Shown here: piece by piece, positions 42,535-51,018 of the stretch
Layout: each line of letters begins with the position of its first letter
How positions within the stretch are numbered: position 1 is the stretch's first letter
Position numbers and translations under genes: made by a program
Notes under the pieces: generated by a model
The model's database searches: none
The model's input: only the letters and a program-made list of their open reading frames with translations
Told to the model about the DNA's origin: nothing
From: Rodentibacter sp901420285
GTDB lineage: Bacteria; Pseudomonadota; Gammaproteobacteria; Enterobacterales; Pasteurellaceae
Assembly (NCBI RefSeq): GCF_041734645.1
Contig: NZ_CP162010.1
Span: 1,550,001 to 1,614,000, forward strand
Length of the DNA stretch: 64,000 nt
Reading direction: 5' to 3'

Positions 42535-42791
42535 TGAAACCGATTCTTTATTATGCCGCAGAATGTCCGGATACCGCGCCATTTGTGGCGGAACTTAAAC
42601 GCTTGGGCGTGGAATACGAAGCGGTGGAAGTGCTTTCTTCCATTCCAAACCTCAAACAATGGCTGCGTTTGCGTGATCGTCACCCAGCCTTTGATGACGC
42701 AAAAGCAAAAGGTTATGCGGGCTTCCCAGCATTATTGTTAGAGGACGATCGTGTTATTTTAGATGAATCTAAATTAAAAGAGATTTTCTAA
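42534..42791 (+). CDS. glutaredoxin-like small protein
   Basis: 85 residues. N-terminal KPILYYAAECPDTAPFVAEL places a single Cys where glutaredoxins have CPxC (here CPDT, monothiol-like), followed by YEAVEVLSSIPNLKQWLRLRD, GFPALLLEDDRVILDE (the cis-Pro region GFPAL) and a C-terminal helix. Probably a thioredoxin-fold redox or binding protein. Begins within the stop codon of the heme-barrel gene. Pairing of the two suggests a shared role that I cannot name. Confidence 0.78.
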   Translation: MKPILYYAAECPDTAPFVAELKRLGVEYEAVEVLSSIPNLKQWLRLRDRHPAFDDAKAKGYAGFPALLLEDDRVILDESKLKEIF

Positions 42792-42792
42792 A

Positions 42793-44061
42793 ATGATGAA
42801 AAAAACAGCCCTAAAACTGACCGCACTTTTATTTGGTTTGACGCTTGCAAGTGGTGTATTTGCAACGGAAAATCACCCAAATACACCGAGTGTAGAGTAT
42901 GAACTTGAGAAAGTCTTGATTTTTAGTCGTCATGGATTGCGCTCACCGGTGGAAAAAGATCCACAGGAAATGGCGAAATATTCCCCCTATGCGTGGGCAA
43001 AATGGAATGTGCCATCCGGTCATCTCACGGCAAAAGGCACTGTGCTAGAAACCTATTTCGGGCAATATTTAGGGCAGTGGCTCGCGGATAAAGGATTATT
43101 AACAACAGAACGTTGTGCATCGGGTGAAGGTATTTTCGCTTATGCCAATGGGGTACAACGCACCATTGCAACGGGGCAAGCCATTGTGTCTGGTGCATTT
43201 GCGGGCTGTAATGTTCAACTGCAACATCATGGTAAAATTGGTTCAGAAAAAGATCCAATTTTCAACACGCAGGCGCACAATCCAAGTCAAGCCTTGATTG
43301 AATCGGCAAAAAATAACGTTGATTTAACCGCTTTACAGCAAAAATTAGCGCCGAATTATGCGCTATTAAGTGAAATCATCGATTACAAAAACTCACCAAA
43401 TTGTTTACAAAAAGGTGAATGTGATTTAGGTGGAAAAGTCGGTGAATACAGTATTAAAGACGGCAAGTCAGTCAAAATTACTGGCTCTATCAGCACAGGA
43501 AAGAAAATTGTCAGTGCATTATTGCTCGCCCATTATGTGGGCAAACCTGATGCAGAAATCGCAAACGGTCGTGTGGATAGCCAAGAAAAATGGCGTGCAA
43601 TTAACGAAATTAAAAACGAATATTACCGCACTTTATTTAAAAATAACGAAGCGTTAGCACAAAATGTCTCATATCCGTTGTTAGTATTTATTCAGCAACA
43701 GCTAAACAGTGAAAACAAAATTAGCTTATTGGTTGGACATGATTCGAATATCGTCGCTCTGCTTGCAGCACTAGGTGTTGAGCCTTATGAATTGAATGAT
43801 TCATTGGAAAATATCCCCATCGGTGGCAAGTTGCTATTTGAAGTGTGGAAACACAAACCAAGTGGTAAGCTCAAATTTAAGTTAGATTATGTGTATCAAA
43901 CCACCGAGCAGCTGATTAACATCACGCCATTAAGTTTAACGACACCACCAAACCAAACAGCATTAACCCTCAAAGGCTGTGAAAAAGATGAAAAGGGCTT
44001 TTGTGATTACGAACGTTTTCAACAGGTGTTGAGTGAGGGTATTGCAAACGGTAAGAAGTAG
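42793..44061 (+). CDS. periplasmic histidine acid phosphatase (AppA/Agp family)
   Basis: 422 residues. Signal peptide ~1-24 (LTLASGVFA). The active-site motif FSRHGLRSPVEKD (RHGxRxP, ~44-52) and the proton donor motif GHDSNIVALL (HD, ~315) mark the histidine acid phosphatase branch that includes glucose-1-phosphatase and phytase. Four to six Cys suggest disulfides (ERCASGEG, AGCNVQ, NCLQKGEC, KGCEKDEKGFC). Substrate cannot be read from sequence. Follows the glutaredoxin-like gene by 1 bp. Confidence 0.88.
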   Translation: MMKKTALKLTALLFGLTLASGVFATENHPNTPSVEYELEKVLIFSRHGLRSPVEKDPQEMAKYSPYAWAKWNVPSGHLTAKGTVLETYFGQYLGQWLADKGLLTTERCASGEGIFAYANGVQRTIATGQAIVSGAFAGCNVQLQHHGKIGSEKDPIFNTQAHNPSQALIESAKNNVDLTALQQKLAPNYALLSEIIDYKNSPNCLQKGECDLGGKVGEYSIKDGKSVKITGSISTGKKIVSALLLAHYVGKPDAEIANGRVDSQEKWRAINEIKNEYYRTLFKNNEALAQNVSYPLLVFIQQQLNSENKISLLVGHDSNIVALLAALGVEPYELNDSLENIPIGGKLLFEVWKHKPSGKLKFKLDYVYQTTEQLINITPLSLTTPPNQTALTLKGCEKDEKGFCDYERFQQVLSEGIANGKK

Positions 44062-44066
44062 CTTTC

Positions 44067-44432
44067 ATGCAGCCTTATGAAAAATACTTAAAAGAGAATT
44101 CGCAGAAATTGCGAGCGGATCAGACAGATGCGGAAAGAAAGCTATGGCAACGCATCAATCGAGATCAATTATTAGGTTTTCGATTTAATCGACAAAAGCC
44201 ACTTTTAAGTTATATCGTTGATTTTTATTGTGCGAAAGCAAAGCTGATTATCGAATTAGATGGTAGTCAGCATTATGAACCCGATTATCAGGAAAAAGAC
44301 GCATTACGAGATGCAGAATTAAATTCACTTGGTTTTGCGGTGATGCGATTTAGCAATGATGAAGTCATGTGTGAAATTGAAGGTGTAATAGAGCAGATTT
44401 ATTTGTTTTTAGAGAATGTAAGGGCTGATTGA
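44067..44432 (+). CDS. DUF559 endonuclease-like protein
   Basis: 121 residues. Motifs: LRADQTDAERKLWQRIN, LLGFRFNRQKPLLSYIVDFYC, then KLIIELDGSQHYEPDYQEKDALRD and VMRFSNDEV. This is the DUF559/YcjD family with a very-short-patch-repair-like nuclease core (Asp in VDF, E-x-D in IELDG). Cellular role unknown. Five bp after the phosphatase gene, and followed by the inverted-repeat element. Confidence 0.88.
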   Translation: MQPYEKYLKENSQKLRADQTDAERKLWQRINRDQLLGFRFNRQKPLLSYIVDFYCAKAKLIIELDGSQHYEPDYQEKDALRDAELNSLGFAVMRFSNDEVMCEIEGVIEQIYLFLENVRAD

Positions 44433-44449
44433 GTATGAGCGTTAAGTTG

Positions 44450-44650
44450 TTCTGCCAAATCTCCCCTAACCCCTCTTTGCTAAAGAGGGGGATTTCTTGA
44501 GTAAATTGATTGCAGTTGACTCATTATTTTGATTTCAATCGCAGTTAAATTAACCTCTTTTAAAAAGAGGGAAGTAGAAAATAGATATTTAACTCTGCAA
44601 AGATCCAACCCCCTCTTTAGCAAAGAGGGGTTAGGGGAGATTTGGCAGAA
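44450..44650. mobile_element. 201-bp MITE-like element with 42-bp perfect terminal inverted repeats
   Basis: Left arm 44450-44491 (TTCTGCCAAATCTCCCC then CCCCTCTTT-GCT-AAAGAGGGGG) and right arm 44609-44650 are exact inverted copies over 42 bp. Each arm contains its own 9-bp hairpin; a third, weaker CCTCTTTTAAAAAGAGG hairpin lies inside (about 44552). No coding capacity. The same word flanks the leuA-leuB gap at 421-533 in the opposite arrangement. Non-autonomous transposon relic or REP-like element; no transposase is visible in the window. Confidence 0.7.
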
Positions 44651-44673
44651 GTGAAAACAGAGAAATATAAAAG

Positions 44674-45240
44674 ATGATTAAGAAACCATATTCAATAATT
44701 TTTATTTGCGTATTGTTAATAATAGGTTGTACGAATAACAATTCCGTTGTTCAAAAACAAATAACACATATACGTTTTTTTGATGATTCTATTAATGTTC
44801 AGATAGGTGAAGAGCTGTATCATTTAAAGAGCAAAGATAAGAAAACAATACAACAATTTAAAGAATTTTATGATAGTTACCATTATAAAGTGTCTAGACA
44901 AGCTTTAAACCTGCAAATACTAACGCAAAGTTCTAATGAGCTTATATACTCACTTTTTATTGATAAAAATCTATTAAGTGATGATGACTTAATCAAATTA
45001 AAAAAAGTATATCAAGCTGAAGCTTATGAAAAACAATATATAAAAGTAACATTCTTGGCTGATGCTAAGACTTTTTATGGTTTAAATAATTTAACTGATG
45101 AATATAAATTAGATACTCCACTACCAATAGTAGTAACTGACAAAAGACCTTTTTTTGAAACTGGTAACGGTCAATTGTTATTTATTTTAACAATGCCAGT
45201 TTGGGTACCATTTGCATTAGTATTTGGTTTAAAGCCTTAA
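44674..45240 (+). CDS. predicted lipoprotein of unknown function
   Basis: 188 residues, AT-rich codons compared with neighbours. Signal MIKKPYSIIFICVLLIIGC with lipobox LIIGC and Cys19. The mature part is hydrophilic, and a hydrophobic stretch near the end (LLFILTMPVWVPFALVFGLKP) could be a membrane anchor. No family recognised. Between the inverted-repeat element and glyS, so it may be a recent acquisition. Confidence 0.75.
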   Translation: MIKKPYSIIFICVLLIIGCTNNNSVVQKQITHIRFFDDSINVQIGEELYHLKSKDKKTIQQFKEFYDSYHYKVSRQALNLQILTQSSNELIYSLFIDKNLLSDDDLIKLKKVYQAEAYEKQYIKVTFLADAKTFYGLNNLTDEYKLDTPLPIVVTDKRPFFETGNGQLLFILTMPVWVPFALVFGLKP

Positions 45241-45282
45241 TATTTATAATGATATAAATTACGTTTACATAGAGACCCTAAA

Positions 45283-47364
45283 ATGACAACCCAAAACTTC
45301 CTAGTAGAAATCGGCACGGAAGAGCTGCCGCCAAAAGCTCTGAAAACATTAGCGACAGCCTTTGCGGATAATGTTGAGGCGGAATTGAATCAAGCAGGCT
45401 TAACCTTCGACAAAATCGAATGGTTTGCAGCACCGCGCCGTTTGGCGGTGAAAGTGTTGAACTTAGCCACACAGCAACCAAGCAAAGAAATCGAAAAACG
45501 CGGGCCGGCAGTGTCAGCAGCCTTTGATGCGGAAGGTAAACCAACAAAAGCAGCTGAAGGCTGGGCGCGTGGTTGTGGCATTACCGTTGAGCAGGCGGAA
45601 CGCATTGCGACCGATAAAGGTGAATGGCTCGTTCATCGTGCAAAAATTGAAGGTCAACCGACCAAAAACTTGCTTAATGGCATTGTGGCAAACGCCTTGG
45701 CAAAGCTGCCAATTCCAAAACCAATGCGTTGGGCAGATAAAACCGTGCAATTTATTCGTCCGGTTCACACCGTAACTATGTTATTGGGCGATGAGTTAAT
45801 CGAAGGCGAAATTTTAGATGTAGCAAGCGCACGCACCATTCGCGGTCACCGTTTCTTAGGTGAAAAAGAATTTGAAATTCAACATGCAGACCAATATCCG
45901 CAATTATTGCGTGAAAAAGGGGCTGTGGTGGCAGATTTCAACGAGCGTAAAGCGGAAATCCTTGCAAAATCTCAAGCAAAAGCGACCGCACTTGGCGGCG
46001 TGGCTGACATTGAAGAAAGTCTGCTTGAAGAAGTCACTTCCTTGGTGGAATATCCAAACGTATTAGCGGCAAAATTCGAAGAACGTTTCTTAGCAGTGCC
46101 TGCAGAAGCCTTGGTTTACACCATGAAAGGTGACCAAAAATATTTTCCGCTATATGAAAAAACAGAAGGCGACAAAGACGGCAAATTATTACCGCACTTT
46201 ATTTTTGTCTCGAACATCAACCCAGAAGATCCAACAGCGATTATAGAAGGGAACGAAAAAGTGGTTCGCCCACGTTTAACGGATGCGGAATTCTTTTTCA
46301 AAACCGATTTAAAACAAAAACTGGTCGATCGTTTACCGCGTTTAGAAACCGTGTTGTTCCAACAACAGCTCGGTACATTGAAAGATAAAACTGACCGTAT
46401 TGAACAACTTGCAGGCGAAATTGCAAAACAAATCGGCGCAGACGAAGCGAAAGCAAAACGTGCCGGCTTACTGTCAAAATGTGACTTGATGACTAACATG
46501 GTGTTTGAATTCACCGATACGCAAGGCGTAATGGGCATGCACTATGCCCGTCATGACGGTGAAGACGAAGAGGTCGCAGTGGCGTTAAACGAACAATATA
46601 TGCCACGCTTTGCCGGTGATGAGTTACCAAAATCACTCGTTGCAAGTTCGGTCGCTTTAGCGGATAAATTTGACACTTTGACGGGTATCTTCGGTATCGG
46701 ACAAGCGCCTAAAGGCAGCGCAGACCCGTTTGCATTACGTCGTGCAGCATTAGGTGCATTGCGTATTATCGTAGAGAAAAACTTACCGCTTGATCTTGAA
46801 GATTTAGTGAAAAAATCAGCTGCACTTTTCGGTGATAAACTCACGAATCAAAATGTGGTGGCTGATGTGGTGGACTTTATGCTCGGTCGTTTCCGCGCAT
46901 GGTATCAAGATGAAGGCATTGCGGTGGATGTGATTCAAGCGGTATTGGCGCGTCGTCCAACCCGTCCGGCAGACTTTGATGCACGCGTGCGTGCGGTTTC
47001 TCATTTCCGTACCCTTGATTCTGCGGAAGCTCTGGCAGCCGCCAATAAACGTGTGGCGAATATTTTAGCGAAAGCGGAGGGCAACATTGGCGCAATTGAT
47101 GTGGCGTTATGCGTTGAACCGGCAGAACAAGTGCTTGCGCAAAGCGTGTTAAGTTTGGCAAAAGAGGTTCAGCCGTTAATCGCACAAGGCGAATACACTG
47201 CAGTGTTAGATAAACTCGCCGGCTTGCGTCAACCAGTGGATAATTTCTTTGATAATGTGATGGTGAATGCGGAGGATGCAAGATTGCGTCAAAACCGTTT
47301 AGCCATTTTGAACACATTGCAAGGGTTATTCTTACAGGTGGCGGATATTTCGTTGTTGCAATAA
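45283..47364 (+). CDS. glyS: glycyl-tRNA synthetase beta subunit
   Basis: 693 residues. N-terminal FLVEIGTEELPPKALKTLA is invariant for GlyS; RPVHTVTMLLGDELIEG, ISNINPEDP-like VSNINPEDPTAIIEGNEKV, MGMHYARHDGEDEEVA and FGIGQAPKGSADPFALRRAALG follow in order. C-terminal anticodon-binding DALR-like helices complete it. Pairs with GlyQ (40837-41745). The stop is followed by a strong terminator. Confidence 0.98.
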   Translation: MTTQNFLVEIGTEELPPKALKTLATAFADNVEAELNQAGLTFDKIEWFAAPRRLAVKVLNLATQQPSKEIEKRGPAVSAAFDAEGKPTKAAEGWARGCGITVEQAERIATDKGEWLVHRAKIEGQPTKNLLNGIVANALAKLPIPKPMRWADKTVQFIRPVHTVTMLLGDELIEGEILDVASARTIRGHRFLGEKEFEIQHADQYPQLLREKGAVVADFNERKAEILAKSQAKATALGGVADIEESLLEEVTSLVEYPNVLAAKFEERFLAVPAEALVYTMKGDQKYFPLYEKTEGDKDGKLLPHFIFVSNINPEDPTAIIEGNEKVVRPRLTDAEFFFKTDLKQKLVDRLPRLETVLFQQQLGTLKDKTDRIEQLAGEIAKQIGADEAKAKRAGLLSKCDLMTNMVFEFTDTQGVMGMHYARHDGEDEEVAVALNEQYMPRFAGDELPKSLVASSVALADKFDTLTGIFGIGQAPKGSADPFALRRAALGALRIIVEKNLPLDLEDLVKKSAALFGDKLTNQNVVADVVDFMLGRFRAWYQDEGIAVDVIQAVLARRPTRPADFDARVRAVSHFRTLDSAEALAAANKRVANILAKAEGNIGAIDVALCVEPAEQVLAQSVLSLAKEVQPLIAQGEYTAVLDKLAGLRQPVDNFFDNVMVNAEDARLRQNRLAILNTLQGLFLQVADISLLQ

Positions 47365-47373
47365 CATAAAACA

Positions 47374-47408
47374 GGATGGTTGTTTTTCCGACAACCATCC
47401 CTTTCTTT
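47374..47408 (+). terminator. rho-independent terminator of glyS
   Basis: A 10-bp stem, GGATGGTTGT (47374-47383) with ACAACCATCC (47391-47400), then CTTTCTTT. Confidence 0.85.
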
Positions 47409-47409
47409 A

Positions 47410-47438
47410 TAGACTTCAATAGATTATTTCTCTATAAT
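47410..47438 (+). promoter_or_regulatory. tRNA-Ile2 promoter
   Basis: -10 TATAAT (47433-47438), 17-bp spacer, -35-like TAGACT (47410-47415), with a GC-rich CTCCCGC discriminator as in stable-RNA promoters. tRNA starts 12 bp further on. Confidence 0.65.
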
Positions 47439-47450
47439 CTCCCGCACTTT

Positions 47451-47527
47451 CCCCCCTTAGCTCAGTCGGTTAGAGCAGGCGACTCATAATCGCTTGGTCG
47501 CTGGTTCAAGTCCGGCAGGGGGGACCA
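47451..47527 (+). tRNA. tRNA-Ile (CAU anticodon, lysidine-modified type)
   Basis: 77 nt with encoded CCA. Acceptor CCCCCCT pairs with AGGGGGG, then discriminator A and CCA. The anticodon arm GGCGA-CTCATAA-TCGCT carries CAT at 47485-47487; D-arm AGCTCAGTCGGTTAGAGC and T-arm GGTTCAAGTCC are normal. The body matches E. coli ileX (GCGACTCATAATCGC), not a Met tRNA, so it reads AUA after lysidine modification by TilS. Confidence 0.93.
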
Positions 47528-47586
47528 TCTAGATTTATCCCACCTTATTTTTCTTTTTACATTTCTTTTTTAGCTTAGGAGTTTCT

Positions 47587-49407
47587 ATGGCTGCGGAAGG
47601 GGCTGGCGATCTAATTCGAGTGGTCTCATTGCTTGGTGCTGCAGTAGTTGCGGTGCCGTTATTTAAACGAATCGGACTGGGATCGGTATTGGGCTATTTA
47701 GCCGCCGGACTGGCGATCGGGCCTTACGGATTAAATGTCGTGGATGATCCGCATGCTATTATTCACTTAGCGGAATTTGGCGTAGTGATGTTTCTGTTCG
47801 TAATCGGACTTGAAATGAAGCCTTCTCATCTATGGAGTTTACGCCGCCAGATTTTCGGGCTGGGCAGTATGCAGGTGGTGATTTCAGCGATTTTGATGAC
47901 AATTGTCGGCGTACAATTCGGCGTCTCTTGGGAAGTGGCGTTCGTCTCCTCCGCCGGTTTCGTGCTAACCTCTACAGCCATCGTAATGCAAGTATTGGGC
48001 GAACGCAAAGCGCTTTCCACCAAGCGGGGGCAAAAAATCGTATCGATTTTGCTTTTTGAAGATTTGTTAATCGTCCCCTTACTCGCCATCGTCTCCTTCC
48101 TTTCTCCTTTTGAAAAAACCGAAGCTTCACTACCTTGGTGGCAGTCCGCCGGCATTGCCATGCTCGCCTTAGCGGCGCTAGTCGTAATCGGCCGCTTCGT
48201 ATTGAATCCGATATTCCGCATATTGGCGAATGCCAAAGCGCGAGAAGTAATGACCGCGGCAGCATTATTTGTCGTACTCGGTGCGGGGTTATTAATGGAA
48301 GAAGCCGGTCTTTCCATGGCGATGGGCGCCTTCGTAGCGGGCGTAATGCTGTCGGAATCCGCCTTCCGTCACCAATTAGAAGCGGATATCGAACCGTTTC
48401 GCGGCCTACTGCTTGGACTTTTCTTCCTCGGCGTAGGTATGGCGCTCGATTTAAAAGTGGTGACGGAAAACTGGCAACTTATTTTACTCGGCGTAATCGC
48501 GTTAATGCTCACTAAAGGTATTTGTATTTATTTGGTAGCGCGTTTGGCGAGAAGCACCCACAGCACCGCATTGGAACGTGCGCTTTTAATGGCGCAAGGT
48601 GGTGAATTCGCTTTTGTTTTATTCGCGGCAGCGCTTGCAAAAGGCGTAATTGACGAAACAGTCAACGCGAATATGACCGCTATCGTGGTACTTTCCATGG
48701 TAATGACACCGATTATTTTAGTGTTGTACGAAAAATTCGGTGCAAAAGAAACGAAAGAAGAAATTCAACCCGATGAAATTGACGAACAACATCCGATTAT
48801 TATCGTAGGAATGGGGCGTTTCGGCCAAATCGTAAACGATTTATTACGCTTGAGCGGTTACGCCACGACTATTGTGGATTTGAATCCGACAATGATAAAA
48901 GGTTTCAATGAATACGGCATTAAATCTTATTTCGGCGATGCTTCGCGTCGCGAATTTTTAATTGCGGCAGGCTTGGAAAACGCGGAAATGTTAATTGTGG
49001 CGATTGATAATAAAGAGCAGGCGAATGCGATTGTGCATTTTGCACGCGAAGTCAATCCAAACATTAAAATTATTGCACGCGCTTTCGACCGTTTTCACAC
49101 CTTCGATCTTTATAATTCGGGAGCTGACGAAATTGTGCGGGAAACTTTCGATTCAGCGGTACGCACCGGTCGCTTGGCATTAGAAGCGTTGGGTATGGAA
49201 TCAGCAACCGCAAAAGCCATTGCCAAATATTATTTCAAGGCGGATCGCCATGAAGTGGAATTAATGTCGCAGGTATATGAGCCGGGTATGGCGATTTTTA
49301 ACAATCCGGTAATGCTTGATATTGCACAGAAATGTGACCAAAAAATGGCGGCGCATATTCAAGAAATTTTGTTAAAAGCGCAAGAACAAGCACAAGAAGA
49401 AGCATAA
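47587..49407 (+). CDS. Kef-type monovalent cation:proton antiporter (CPA2)
   Basis: 606 residues. N-terminal ~390: 12-13 membrane segments with GLEMKPSHLWSLRRQIFGLG, SSAGFVLTSTAIVMQVL and LLFEDLLIVPLLA; C-terminal RCK/TrkA-N domain (~400-520) with the nucleotide-binding IIIVGMGRFGQIVNDLLR and an acidic partner VDLN. Resembles KefB/KefC K+ efflux systems that are gated by glutathione adducts. SD TTAGGAGTTTCT. A dispersed-word copy (48562-48572) encodes HSTALER in a cytoplasmic loop. Ends at an inverted-repeat terminator convergent with rdgB. Confidence 0.92.
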   Translation: MAAEGAGDLIRVVSLLGAAVVAVPLFKRIGLGSVLGYLAAGLAIGPYGLNVVDDPHAIIHLAEFGVVMFLFVIGLEMKPSHLWSLRRQIFGLGSMQVVISAILMTIVGVQFGVSWEVAFVSSAGFVLTSTAIVMQVLGERKALSTKRGQKIVSILLFEDLLIVPLLAIVSFLSPFEKTEASLPWWQSAGIAMLALAALVVIGRFVLNPIFRILANAKAREVMTAAALFVVLGAGLLMEEAGLSMAMGAFVAGVMLSESAFRHQLEADIEPFRGLLLGLFFLGVGMALDLKVVTENWQLILLGVIALMLTKGICIYLVARLARSTHSTALERALLMAQGGEFAFVLFAAALAKGVIDETVNANMTAIVVLSMVMTPIILVLYEKFGAKETKEEIQPDEIDEQHPIIIVGMGRFGQIVNDLLRLSGYATTIVDLNPTMIKGFNEYGIKSYFGDASRREFLIAAGLENAEMLIVAIDNKEQANAIVHFAREVNPNIKIIARAFDRFHTFDLYNSGADEIVRETFDSAVRTGRLALEALGMESATAKAIAKYYFKADRHEVELMSQVYEPGMAIFNNPVMLDIAQKCDQKMAAHIQEILLKAQEQAQEEA

Positions 49408-49433
49408 TATTTCGCGCACTACCGAGCTCAAAT

Positions 49434-49474
49434 AACAGCACCGCATTGGAAGCGACTTCAATGCAGTGCTGTTT
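49434..49474. terminator. inverted pair of the dispersed repeat between kef-like gene and rdgB
   Basis: AACAGCACCGCATTGGAAG with CTTCAATGCAGTGCTGTT, one internal mismatch in the right copy (AATGCAGTGCT), T-rich both sides. Lies between convergent genes. Confidence 0.72.
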
Positions 49475-49518
49475 TAAGCGTTCGGCAATACCGCCGAAGT
49501 TCCTTGATATGCGATGTT

Positions 49519-50112
49519 TTATGCGCCGAGTTTTTCTTTTAATACATTTAACGCGCGCGCGCGGTGCGAAATTTTTTTCTTCTCGACGGTTTCCAATTCG
49601 GCAAACGTGCATCCTTGTTGCGGGCTGAAAAACAAGCTGTCGTAACCAAAGCCGTTTTCACCTTTTTCTTCGAAACCGATTACGCCTTGACATTCCCCCT
49701 CCGCGATAATCGGCGACGGATCGGTCGGATGTCGCAAAAATACAATACAGCTGACGAATTTCGCTTGGCGTTTTTCTTGCGGCACATCGGCAAGCTCAAC
49801 CAACAACTTGGCGCGATTTTTCGCATCGTTACCCTCTTCGCCGGCATAACGCGCAGAATACAAACCCGGCGCGCCGTTTAATGCGGCCACCACCAAACCG
49901 GAATCGTCAGCGATAGCCGGCAAACCGGATTTCTCCGCAGCGTAGCGAGCTTTCAGCAAGGCATTTTCCACAAAGGTTAAACCGGTTTCTTCCGGGCTTT
50001 CAATGCCTAAATCTGTTTGCGCCACCACTTCAAAACCGAGCGAGGCCAGCACGTCCGCCATTTCTTTGACTTTACCTTGATTGCCGGTGGCAAGTACGAT
50101 TTTTTGAGCCAT
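49519..50112 (-). CDS. rdgB: dITP/XTP pyrophosphatase (non-canonical purine NTPase)
   Basis: 197 residues. MAQKIVLATGNQGKVKEMADVL, FVENALLKARYAAEKSGLPAIADDSGLVVAALNGAPG-like blocks and GFGYDSLFF, then EKKKISHRARAL are the Ham1/RdgB family signature. Hydrolyses dITP, XTP and dHAPTP to keep damaged purines out of DNA. SD AAGGACAAATT precedes the ATG. kdkA lies 9 bp upstream on the same strand. Confidence 0.95.
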   Translation of the reverse strand: MAQKIVLATGNQGKVKEMADVLASLGFEVVAQTDLGIESPEETGLTFVENALLKARYAAEKSGLPAIADDSGLVVAALNGAPGLYSARYAGEEGNDAKNRAKLLVELADVPQEKRQAKFVSCIVFLRHPTDPSPIIAEGECQGVIGFEEKGENGFGYDSLFFSPQQGCTFAELETVEKKKISHRARALNVLKEKLGA

Positions 50113-50121
50113 AATTTGTCC

Positions 50122-50847
50122 TTATTGTTGATAACCGGCGATTAAATCCGCCCAATTTTGTTCACTAAATCGAATTTTCATTCTGGTGACTTCTTTAACG
50201 AAAGAACGATGCAAGCGATTTAGATTTTCCGTTTTCCAAAAATCGCCCGATTTTTCACCACACTTATCAAAATCCAATAACCAACATTTTTGGCCGTTCT
50301 CTGTTTGTTGCACCAGAATATTGTGCGCATTGAGATCCGTGTGGCAAATCTGCAAATCGTGCAGGCGACGAATTAATTTGCCGATTTGCCACCAAGTTTC
50401 GCTCGGCAAAGTTTGACCTTGCAAAAGTACGGTCAAATCTTGTGCGTTTTCAATTTTTTCCGATAAAAGATCCGCTTGATAACAAATACCGAGTTTACCT
50501 TTTCGCACTCGTGCGCCGATGGGCTTTGGCACCGGCAATCCGGCTTCATACAGGCGTTGGAGTAAATGAAATTCGGTGAAACTGCGCGTATCGGCGAGCC
50601 CGACAAAACGATAACGATCTTTATTGAACTTGCCCCACAAGCCGCCACGGTAATAATGACGTAACGCGCAATTCACGCCGAACCAATCTTCCGTGCGTAA
50701 AAAATAAGTGGTACCCCGCCCTTTTGCCACGCCTTCAATGCGGTGCTGTTTTCGCCAAAAGTCAGGATTGAAAAAATCCATTTGGCCTTCAAACGCGCGG
50801 TCAAAATTGAACAGGAAAAATCGGTTATCTTGCTGGAATTCAAGCAT
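50122..50847 (-). CDS. kdkA: 3-deoxy-D-manno-octulosonic acid (Kdo) kinase
   Basis: Phosphorylates the lipid A-linked Kdo in LPS core synthesis at the inner face of the cytoplasmic membrane. I start it at the ATG at 50847 (MLEFQQDNRFFLFNFDR), giving 241 residues, the length of H. influenzae KdkA. The open frame runs 63 codons further upstream to 51036 and would overlap the divergent opsX gene. The kinase-like catalytic loop HTDLNAHNILVQ and DFDKCG metal loop are intact; FGVNCALRHYYRGGLWGK forms the N-lobe. A dispersed-word copy lies at 50737-50747. Followed by rdgB; opsX is divergent. Confidence 0.93.
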   Translation of the reverse strand: MLEFQQDNRFFLFNFDRAFEGQMDFFNPDFWRKQHRIEGVAKGRGTTYFLRTEDWFGVNCALRHYYRGGLWGKFNKDRYRFVGLADTRSFTEFHLLQRLYEAGLPVPKPIGARVRKGKLGICYQADLLSEKIENAQDLTVLLQGQTLPSETWWQIGKLIRRLHDLQICHTDLNAHNILVQQTENGQKCWLLDFDKCGEKSGDFWKTENLNRLHRSFVKEVTRMKIRFSEQNWADLIAGYQQ

Positions 50848-51018
50848 TTTGGTCGGGTTACATAATAGAAAATGCGCCCATTCTACTTTAAAATATCGGC
50901 AAATTAAACGACAAAACCGATATTCTAAACTTCGCTTTTCAGATTTCCTCTCCGTCAACGAAGGGGTGAAAAGCAAAAGAAAAGTCGATTTCCAGCAGGC
51001 ATTTAATAAGGAATAACC

